Shown here: positions 1-4,759 of the stretch, piece by piece
Layout of the letters: every line of letters starts with the position of its first letter
How positions within the stretch are numbered: the first letter of the stretch is position 1
Origin: an uncultured Helicobacter sp.
GTDB taxonomy: Bacteria; Campylobacterota; Campylobacteria; Campylobacterales; Helicobacteraceae
Assembly (NCBI GenBank): GCA_944325475.1
Contig: CALVAF010000159.1
Location: forward strand, 1 to 5,170
Direction: 5' to 3'
Length of the DNA: 5,170 nucleotides
Notes under the pieces: model-generated
What the model was told of the DNA's origin: nothing
The model's input: the letters and a program-made list of their open reading frames with translations, nothing else
Database searches by the model: none
Program-made: the position numbers and the translations under genes

Positions 1-1112
1 GCTTTGAAAGTTACTGGTGTGGTTAGTTTGAGCGCACAAGAATAATCTGCCTGCAAAACGCTTGCAGCTCGCATCAAATCGCGTGTAAAAAAATATGATA
101 AAATCGAAAGTCCAAGCGTGATTGGCACTAGAGAATCAGCCATTTTAGACGCACTTAGCTCCCTAGAAGATTTTTGGATTAGGGTTTCTTCAATGTAGTT
201 TTTGATTCGCGCCATTGCCGTATCACCACCCACACTCTCTGCCCAGACTTTAATTCTACCTTCTTGAACAATTGTGCCAGATAGCACTCTATCACCTCTA
301 TTTTTATGGGTTGGGGTTGCTTCACCGGTCATTGAGATTTGATTAACCAAAGCTTCTCCCTCAACAATATGCCCATCAATCAAAATCGTATCTCCAGCAC
401 CGACAACAACAATATTTCCGACTTCTATCTCATGGCTTGGAATTTGCTTTAAAACTGCTCCCTTTTCACTCCAAACTTCAATCCACGCATCGCCACCAGT
501 AGGCTTTGAAAGCTCCTTTATCAAATCATCACTTTTATAGAGTGTCATCTCCTCGATATACTCGCCAAGGGCTAACATAAAATTCGTAGAATTAGCGGTT
601 TTAAAATCCTGTAAATAAAGCGAAATCGCAACCGCCATTGCCTCTAATGTGCGGGAGTTAATACCATTATGCCATGTTTCTTTCACCCCACTTAAAAGTA
701 AAGGGAAGCTTGCAATTAGCGAAAAACCCATTTTAAAGGAAGGATTCTGCAAAAAAGGCGAGAGCAACAATGCCGTCCCAGCCCTCACCACCTCAGCAGA
801 ACTTGGAATCTCATTCCTTAATGCTAGATAGCTTTCCTCATTTTTTTGGATAGCACACTGCATGATGTGCTTAAGCAACGTCTGATACAAGATTTCTTGG
901 ATAGATTGCAAATCCCCCTTATGCACCACGATAATGTTGTTTAAAATTGTATTAATCCGCACTTCTAAAATTTGCGGAATACTATCCAACTCCACACGCA
1001 AGGGAATAGGATTAACCTTGAATTCCTGTAGGCAAGTGTATTTAAAACGCGCACGATTCTTTGTCGCGTGAATGAGCTTTAATGTCAAAGCATGCTTGGC
1101 TTGAGTTTGCAT
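1..1112 (-). CDS. fezB: P1B-type metal-transporting ATPase, FezB-like (partial, 3' end outside window)
   Basis: This would be an ATP-driven metal pump in a membrane; in ferrosome systems FezB is a P1B-6 ATPase thought to load iron into a membrane compartment. The first 370 codons are open with no stop. Residues about 13-77 form an HMA_2-like domain (H15, R20, R22, then a strand-like IPQILEVRIN stretch) with no CxxC metal motif. Hydrophobic segments lie near 106-142, 155-167 and 173-190 (LGEYIEE). The actuator domain spans about 200-310 with TGEA at 262-265, and further membrane helices follow at 325-365 with DYSCALK at 356-362 in the place of the usual CPCALGL. The phosphorylation motif (DKTGT) and nucleotide-binding domain would lie beyond the left edge. 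The ATG is 2 nt after the upstream stop codon, with a weak AAGAG ribosome site. It is the last visible gene of the operon. The P1B family is secure; the FezB assignment rests on the HMA_2-like N-terminus, the YSC motif and the neighbours. Confidence 0.85.
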   Translation of the reverse strand, partial: MQTQAKHALTLKLIHATKNRARFKYTCLQEFKVNPIPLRVELDSIPQILEVRINTILNNIIVVHKGDLQSIQEILYQTLLKHIMQCAIQKNEESYLALRNEIPSSAEVVRAGTALLLSPFLQNPSFKMGFSLIASFPLLLSGVKETWHNGINSRTLEAMAVAISLYLQDFKTANSTNFMLALGEYIEEMTLYKSDDLIKELSKPTGGDAWIEVWSEKGAVLKQIPSHEIEVGNIVVVGAGDTILIDGHIVEGEALVNQISMTGEATPTHKNRGDRVLSGTIVQEGRIKVWAESVGGDTAMARIKNYIEETLIQKSSRELSASKMADSLVPITLGLSILSYFFTRDLMRAASVLQADYSCALKLTTPVTFK

Positions 1113-1114
1113 TG

Positions 1115-1411
1115 CTACTCTTGAGATTTAACTTCAGCCTTTGCGTCTTCATAACGCTCTTTTAGCTCTTCAATCCCCGCTTCAAAAAGCCCACTCACTT
1201 TTGCAAAGCCCTTAAAAATTGCCCTTTGTGCATTTTCATTAGTCAAAATAAAAGTCGCCACCGCACCAATTAGCACACCTTTAACAAAGTCTTTTTGTGT
1301 GTTTTGACTACCAAAAACACCATTGAAGATTCCACCATTTGCATTGGAATCCTTAGAATCTTGTGGATTATTTTGGATATAGGGATTATTTGGATTGGGT
1401 TGGTTTGTCAT
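1115..1411 (-). CDS. YtxH-like small membrane protein with Asn/Pro-rich N-terminus
   Basis: A 98-residue protein with no enzymatic motif. Residues 1-40 are low complexity, rich in Asn, Pro, Gln and Gly, and probably disordered. Residues 42-57 form one hydrophobic, glycine-containing segment (FVKGVLIGAVATFILT). Residues 58-98 look like amphipathic helix, with a charged C-terminal part (EELKERYEDAKAEVK) that could form a coiled coil. From memory, similar proteins are annotated 'YtxH domain-containing' and sit next to HMA_2-type P-type ATPases in several phyla; this needs a search. The ATG overlaps the preceding gene's TGA by 4 nt (ATGA), and AAAGGAAG lies just upstream, so translation is probably coupled. 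The ATPase starts 2 nt after its stop. I infer a structural or accessory role in the compartment membrane. Being a gene is near certain; the function is not known. Confidence 0.85.
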   Translation of the reverse strand: MTNQPNPNNPYIQNNPQDSKDSNANGGIFNGVFGSQNTQKDFVKGVLIGAVATFILTNENAQRAIFKGFAKVSGLFEAGIEELKERYEDAKAEVKSQE

Positions 1412-1770
1412 TTTACTTCCTTTCTTGTAATTTTTGTTAATTTTTGTTGTGCTTGTGGAATCGTATTAAAAAGTCGCTGTATGCCATAAACTCCCGCCGC
1501 TCCAAGCATAACACAAGAAAGCGCTTCTAGAGTATTTTGCAAAGGCTTTTTGGCGGAATTTCCTAGAGCATTAGCTGCAGCAACCCCGCTTGCAGTGACG
1601 ATTCCGCCCTCTAGTGTTGCTTGGAGTATTGCACACATTGCTTGGGACTTGCTCACCTCGCCCTTTTTGTATTGATTGTATTCATACACACCACTTACCA
1701 TTAATCCAATAATCGCTCCACTCACTGCATGACCACTGATAGAACGTGGCGTGCCTGCATCAATAATCAT
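1408..1770 (-). CDS. Small membrane protein resembling magnetosome protein MamC
   Basis: A 120-residue protein with glycine/alanine-rich hydrophobic segments at about 13-29, 55-70 and 82-99, and a basic C-terminus (LTKITRKEVK). The N-terminal two thirds follow the layout I remember for MamC (Mms13) of magnetotactic bacteria: a GAIIG-type first helix, an Asn before a KKGEVS turn (MamC has KEKRITN), an intervening helix, then GGIVTASGVAA (MamC has GAGLATALSAVAA). MamC is a magnetosome membrane protein whose inter-helix loop touches magnetite and influences crystal size. The loop here (about 30-53) is less acidic, so mineral contact is not assured. A GAGGAAG ribosome site lies 5 nt before the ATG. 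The stop overlaps the next start by 4 nt, which points to coupled translation. I infer a compartment membrane protein. The homology claim comes from memory and should be tested by profile search. Confidence 0.82.
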   Translation of the reverse strand: MIIDAGTPRSISGHAVSGAIIGLMVSGVYEYNQYKKGEVSKSQAMCAILQATLEGGIVTASGVAAANALGNSAKKPLQNTLEALSCVMLGAAGVYGIQRLFNTIPQAQQKLTKITRKEVK

Positions 1771-1780
1771 TTAGACTTCC

Positions 1781-2053
1781 TCACTCTTGTATTTCTTGCG
1801 TTTCTCTAGTTTCACTTACTTTAGCCACTGGCGACTTTCTTGTGCGTCTCTTACGCTTTGTTTTTAGATTTTGTTCTGCTTCAATTATTTCTGCTTTAGT
1901 CCTTCGCTTCCTTCTTTTTGGAGCCACCACTTCCTCTTTTTCTTTAATGATACCTTTAGCTAAATCCAAACCTTGTTTAACCATATCTTTTTTGGCAAAC
2001 AACAACGCTGCTCCAGAACCAATCACCAAACCTACAACAAAAGGTAATGCCAT
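1781..2053 (-). CDS. Short membrane-anchored protein with polybasic Lys/Arg tail
   Basis: A 90-residue protein with two parts. Residues 2-20 form a hydrophobic helix with small-residue spacing (G8, G12, G14, A15, A16), suited to close helix packing in a membrane. After an amphipathic stretch (21-42) comes a soluble tail with two basic blocks, PKRRKRRTK at 45-53 and TKRKRRTRK at 65-73, separated by an acidic-leaning linker, and an acidic/polar end. The tail could bind polyanions such as polyphosphate, nucleic acid or acidic lipid; which one is not shown. No named family is recognised with confidence. The gene starts 2 nt after the ferritin-like gene ends, with a strong AAGGAG site 5 nt before its ATG, and it ends 10 nt before the MamC-like gene. 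A tail facing the iron-phosphate content or the cytoplasmic side of a ferrosome is speculation. Confidence 0.83.
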   Translation of the reverse strand: MALPFVVGLVIGSGAALLFAKKDMVKQGLDLAKGIIKEKEEVVAPKRRKRRTKAEIIEAEQNLKTKRKRRTRKSPVAKVSETRETQEIQE

Positions 2054-2055
2054 AT

Positions 2056-2649
2056 TTACTCCTTATTTTGATTTAAAAAGTCATTTAAGATAGTCGCCCC
2101 AAGAGCACGCAAAATCATTCCGCCGATAGGCGAATAATTTAGCTTATTTAAAAATGATTCTAGCTGTCCTTGCGTAAGCTCTCCATTTTGGAGCTTTGCC
2201 ACCATTTCACCTGTTTCTTCTAGCAACGCCTTACCCTGATTAAGCTGTGTTAAAAAATTAGGATTAGTTCCCTGCTCTAAGCTCTTAAGAAGCGTAGGAA
2301 TATGGTCATTAAAAGAAGCTGCTTGTAAGCGGTAAAAAGTATCGAGCACCAAAGGATTCTGCTCCCCTTCTATAAGCATGTTATACAACGCCACAGAAGC
2401 TCTTTCATTAGCAATCGCCATTTGCAAAACCTCTACCAAGCTCTCAGGTAAAATCATCTCTTGATGAGGATTTGTCGGAATCACCCATCCAAGCTTCTGC
2501 AAATGCCAACTTAATGCGCTGATGTGATTTGCTTCAGCTTCAAGCAAATGACTAAAGGGAATCCCATAATTCTCTGAAGCTACTGCATAAAAGCTGTATG
2601 CTTTATACTTATCATCTAAGGCTGTTAGCAGTTTTTCTTGTGTTGTCAT
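2056..2649 (-). CDS. Ferritin-like (DUF2202-like) four-helix protein with incomplete di-iron site
   Basis: A 197-residue, mostly helical protein. The start (ALDDKYKAYSFY, 10-21), the PFSHLLEAEANH stretch (31-42) and the Pro-rich turn after it follow the ferritin-like DUF2202 pattern. Expected di-iron ligands are a Glu in helix 1, ExxH in helix 2, Glu in helix 3 and ExxH in helix 4. E39/H42, E82 and H116 are present, but helix 1 has K14 (codon AAG) and helix 4 has F113 (codon TTT) where Glu is expected. Oxidase chemistry may therefore be weakened or lost, leaving a metal-binding or structural role. Residues 130-197 extend beyond the bundle and end in a hydrophobic amphipathic stretch (174-192, PIGGMILRALGATILNDFL) that could touch a membrane. 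It sits 11 nt after the HMA_2-like gene and 2 nt before the polybasic gene. Ferritin-like fold is probable; the exact family is less sure. Confidence 0.83.
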   Translation of the reverse strand: MTTQEKLLTALDDKYKAYSFYAVASENYGIPFSHLLEAEANHISALSWHLQKLGWVIPTNPHQEMILPESLVEVLQMAIANERASVALYNMLIEGEQNPLVLDTFYRLQAASFNDHIPTLLKSLEQGTNPNFLTQLNQGKALLEETGEMVAKLQNGELTQGQLESFLNKLNYSPIGGMILRALGATILNDFLNQNKE

Positions 2650-2660
2650 TTTTCTTACCT

Positions 2661-2993
2661 CTATATTTCTTGTAACAGGGCATTAATCTTTTGGGCGATT
2701 GCCTCAAGATTCTCGCCTTTTATACACAATTCCCAATCACTTGGGCTAAGAAAACTTATATCATATTCTATTGTCAAAGAACCAATGATTTTATTGAATT
2801 TTACGGAACGAATCGCGGGAGATTTTTGCAAACTCTCTAAAATTTCTTGAGGATTAATCTCGCTATTTTGTCCAAAAAAGTCCTTGAGTTTGGAGCTTGC
2901 CCGCAGCCTAATGCGTCCGTTGCTATGATGGACAATCGAAAAATAATCTGCAAAAATCTTCAATTCTTTGGGAGTTAAAGAATAATTTATCAC
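2661..2993 (-). CDS. HMA_2-like domain protein, first gene of the fez-like operon (GTG start)
   Basis: A 110-residue protein built around one ferredoxin-like HMA_2 domain. It has an N-terminal VHHSNGRIRLR motif at 21-31 (H22, H23, G26, R27, R29, R31), a helix at about 46-57, then SPAIRSVKFNKIIGSLTIEYD (two strands, 58-78). The CxxC of true heavy-metal-associated domains is missing, so metal binding through cysteines is unlikely; the Arg cluster is the conserved feature. The ATPase at the far end of the operon carries the same type of domain at its N-terminus. D. magneticus FezC is, as I recall, an HMA-domain ferrosome protein, so this is a candidate FezC counterpart. The start is GTG: an in-frame TAA lies two codons upstream and the protein has no internal Met. 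TAAGGG precedes it by 6 nt. It is the first gene after the divergent promoter region. Confidence 0.82.
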   Translation of the reverse strand: MINYSLTPKELKIFADYFSIVHHSNGRIRLRASSKLKDFFGQNSEINPQEILESLQKSPAIRSVKFNKIIGSLTIEYDISFLSPSDWELCIKGENLEAIAQKINALLQEI

Positions 2994-2999
2994 TTTTTA

Positions 3000-3005
3000 C
3001 CCTTA
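3000..3005 (-). promoter_or_regulatory. Ribosome binding site fixing the GTG start at 2993
   Basis: The minus strand reads TAAGGG, then six bases (TAAAAA), then GTG. It matches the anti-Shine-Dalgarno end of 16S rRNA at normal spacing. With the in-frame TAA at 2999-2997 it leaves GTG as the only reasonable start of the HMA_2-like gene. A GTG start could lower expression of this first gene relative to the ATG-started genes that follow. Confidence 0.7.
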
Positions 3006-3088
3006 CTAAAAATCATTACCAAGTGGCATATTCACGCTTAACATTTACCGCAGAAAACACAATCCACGATTTCTTAATTTGATAAAAA

Positions 3089-3101
3089 ATTGTAATACAA
3101 T
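3089..3101. promoter_or_regulatory. Perfect palindrome ATTGTA-A-TACAAT, possible operator and divergent -10 boxes
   Basis: The 13-nt sequence ATTGTAATACAAT is a perfect 6-1-6 inverted repeat in the divergent region between the fez-like operon and glnA. Odd-spaced palindromes of this size are typical of dimeric regulators such as the Fur/PerR family, but the bases do not match a Fur or PerR consensus that I know, so no regulator is named. Because it is palindromic, TACAAT (one mismatch from TATAAT) appears on both strands. On the minus strand it would act as a -10 box about 95 nt before the GTG of the HMA_2-like gene, with transcription starting near 3082. In DNA this AT-rich, a chance palindrome is possible. 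Confidence 0.4.
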
Positions 3102-3163
3102 AAAATTAAATATGGGCTTAAATTTTCACCAAAAAATTGATTCTAACCCGCATAAAAATTCCA

Positions 3164-3169
3164 TATAAT
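3164..3169 (+). promoter_or_regulatory. Candidate sigma70 -10 box for glnA (distal)
   Basis: A perfect TATAAT within CCATATAATTTG. Transcription would begin near 3176 and give a leader of about 117 nt before glnA. A TTGATT at 3137-3142 lies 21 nt upstream, too far to be a standard -35. Campylobacterota promoters usually rely on the -10 and upstream A/T periodicity rather than a -35, so this does not count against it. It competes with the extended -10 nearer the gene. Confidence 0.4.
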
Positions 3170-3249
3170 TTGCCTTTATCAATATTCTGCTAAAATCTTT
3201 AAAGCGCAAAACAAAGCTTTTATAAAACACTTTAAAATTACAAAAAAAA

Positions 3250-3258
3250 TGCTAGAAT
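3250..3258 (+). promoter_or_regulatory. Candidate extended -10 promoter for glnA (proximal)
   Basis: TGCTAGAAT matches the extended -10 type (TGnTAnaAT) common in Helicobacter and Campylobacter and follows runs of A and T, the usual stand-in for a -35 in this group. Transcription would start near 3265, leaving a short leader of about 28 nt that still contains the glnA ribosome site. Only transcript-end mapping could decide between this and the distal TATAAT; both may be used. Confidence 0.45.
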
Positions 3259-3281
3259 TCCACAAAAAAATTTTGATTGAT

Positions 3282-3287
3282 GAGGGA
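3282..3287 (+). promoter_or_regulatory. glnA ribosome binding site
   Basis: GAGGGA ends 5 nt before the ATG at 3293, at normal spacing. It supports this start, which is also the point where the protein begins to align with remembered Helicobacter GlnA (the CKENEVEF stretch follows at residues 18-25). Confidence 0.65.
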
Positions 3288-3292
3288 ATACT

Positions 3293-4729
3293 ATGCAACG
3301 ACCACAAATCGATAAACAAGCCATCGCGCAGTTTTTCAAAGAATGCAAAGAAAATGAAGTGGAATTTATCGACTTCCGATTTACTGATATTAAAGGCGTA
3401 TGGAATCATATGTGTTTTAGTGCAAGTGCGGTAGATGAGAAAACTTTTGAAGGCTTTCCTTTTGATGCAAGTTCCGCTCCAGCATGGCAAAGTGTGGATA
3501 AATCTGATATGATTTTAATTCCTGATCCAGTGCGGTATTTTATTGACCCTTTTACAGCAGATACAACAATGGTAGTGTTTTGTGATGTGTGGGATATTTA
3601 TAAGAATCAACCCTATGAAAAATGCCCTAGAAGCATTGCAAAACAAGCCATGCAATACCTTAAAGATTCCGGCATTGGCGATGTGGCGTATTTTGGACCA
3701 GAAAATGAATTTTTTGTTTTTGATTCCATTAAAATTAAAGATTCTGTGAATTGCCAGTATTATGAGATTGACACAGAAGAGGGAGAGTGGAATCGTGCTA
3801 AAGAGTTTGAAGGCGTGAATATGGGGCATCGCCCGGGAACTAAGGGTGGGTATTTGCCAGTAGCACCAGTGGATTCTATGGTGGATATTCGTGCTGAAAT
3901 GGTTAAAGTGCTTAATCAAGTGGGGTTAGAGACTTTTGTTGTGCATCATGAAGTCGCGCAAGGGCAAGGCGAGATTGGCGTGAAATTTGGCGATTTGCTT
4001 GAGGCAGCAGATAATGTGCAAAAATTCAAATATGTCGTCAAAATGGTCGCTCATCTCAATGGCAAAACCGCAACCTTTATGCCAAAGCCTCTATATAATG
4101 ACAATGGAAGCGGTATGCACACACATATCAGCATTTGGAAAGAAGGCAAGAATCTCTTTGCTGGCAATGCGTATGAGGGCTTAAGCGAAATAGCATTACA
4201 CTTCCTAGGCGGTGTGCTCAAACACGCACGCGGACTAGCAGCTTTTACCAATGCTAGCACAAACTCTTATAAACGCCTCATTCCGGGCTTTGAAGCACCA
4301 AGCATTCTGACTTATTCCGCACAAAACCGCAGCGCAAGTATCCGAATCCCTTACAATAGTGACAAGAAAGCTAAACGCATGGAATTCCGATTCCCCGATA
4401 GCTCCAGCAACCCTTATCTTGCCTTTGCCTCTTTGCTAATGGCTGGGCTTGATGGAATCAAACAAAAAAGCAACCCGGGCAAACCTATGGAAATCAACCT
4501 TTTTGAACTCACACTTGATGAGATTCGCGAAAAAGGCATCAAACAACTCCCACACACTTTACGCCATGCCGTGGAGGAAATGCTGCTTGATAGAGCTTAT
4601 CTTAAAGAAGGTAATGTCTTTAGCGAGGAATTTATCCAAACTTACAAACAATACAAGTTTGAAACCGAGATTTGGCCTTGGGAGGGGCGTCCGCATCCTT
4701 TTGAATTCCTCACAACTTATAGCTGCTAA
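3293..4729 (+). CDS. glnA: Glutamine synthetase, type I
   Basis: Makes glutamine from glutamate, ammonia and ATP in the cytoplasm, the main route of ammonia assimilation; the enzyme is a dodecamer. The 478-residue length is normal for GSI (H. pylori about 481). The N-terminal beta-grasp domain spans about 15-100 and the catalytic domain follows. Visible active-site elements are E137 and E139 (GPENEFFVFD), E220 and E227 (HHEVAQGQGE), NGSGMH at 271-276 with H276, the glutamate-binding loop region NASTNSYKRLIPG (320-332), NRSASIRIP (345-353), and E364/R366 (MEFRFPD). The position of the adenylylated Tyr of enteric GS (NLYDLPP) is F404 here (INLFELT), so control by adenylylation is not possible at that site; H. 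pylori GlnA is known for the same feature. It is divergent from the fez-like operon and lies 30 nt before yaaA. No fault or frameshift is seen. Confidence 0.98.
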   Translation: MQRPQIDKQAIAQFFKECKENEVEFIDFRFTDIKGVWNHMCFSASAVDEKTFEGFPFDASSAPAWQSVDKSDMILIPDPVRYFIDPFTADTTMVVFCDVWDIYKNQPYEKCPRSIAKQAMQYLKDSGIGDVAYFGPENEFFVFDSIKIKDSVNCQYYEIDTEEGEWNRAKEFEGVNMGHRPGTKGGYLPVAPVDSMVDIRAEMVKVLNQVGLETFVVHHEVAQGQGEIGVKFGDLLEAADNVQKFKYVVKMVAHLNGKTATFMPKPLYNDNGSGMHTHISIWKEGKNLFAGNAYEGLSEIALHFLGGVLKHARGLAAFTNASTNSYKRLIPGFEAPSILTYSAQNRSASIRIPYNSDKKAKRMEFRFPDSSSNPYLAFASLLMAGLDGIKQKSNPGKPMEINLFELTLDEIREKGIKQLPHTLRHAVEEMLLDRAYLKEGNVFSEEFIQTYKQYKFETEIWPWEGRPHPFEFLTTYSC

Positions 4730-4759
4730 AGCTAAAAATTCCCAACTTTTTAAGTCATC

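Larger units (their letters stand above)
2994..3292. other. Divergent intergenic region, no gene seen
   Basis: A 299-nt AT-rich stretch between the start of the fez-like operon (left, minus) and glnA (right, plus). It holds the palindrome at 3089-3101, two candidate glnA -10 boxes and both ribosome sites. All frames are short or are antisense or overlapping shadows of glnA. No tRNA, riboswitch or strong hairpin is recognised. Shared control of iron storage and nitrogen assimilation from this region is possible but unproven. Confidence 0.75.

Noticed and set aside
649..831. Plus-strand 60-codon frame opposite the ATPase
   Set aside because: The minus strand here encodes the continuous ATPase membrane region; the plus-strand frame has no supporting signal.
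1..1112. Possible pseudogene because the ATPase TGES and CPC motifs are altered
   Set aside because: The frame is intact for 370 codons with the expected domain order, and the altered motifs fit a P1B subfamily rather than decay.
3024..3038. Sigma54-like promoter TGGCA...GC on the plus strand upstream of glnA
   Set aside because: The GG and GC elements are one base too close for the strict -24/-12 spacing and the TTGC element is absent. In Helicobacter sigma54 mainly serves flagellar genes.
3201..3220. Hairpin AAAGC...GCTTT in the glnA upstream region
   Set aside because: The stem is only 5 bp of mostly A-T pairs with a 10-nt loop and no U run that would make it a terminator.
3515..3919. 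134-codon open frame on the minus strand inside glnA
   Set aside because: It is antisense to a well-conserved glnA, has no ribosome site or recognisable domain, and its composition is that of a shadow frame.
4718..4738. TAGCT...AGCTA inverted repeat over the glnA stop codon as a terminator
   Set aside because: The stem is 5 bp and is followed by A residues rather than T on the plus strand, and there is no T run after it on the minus strand either.
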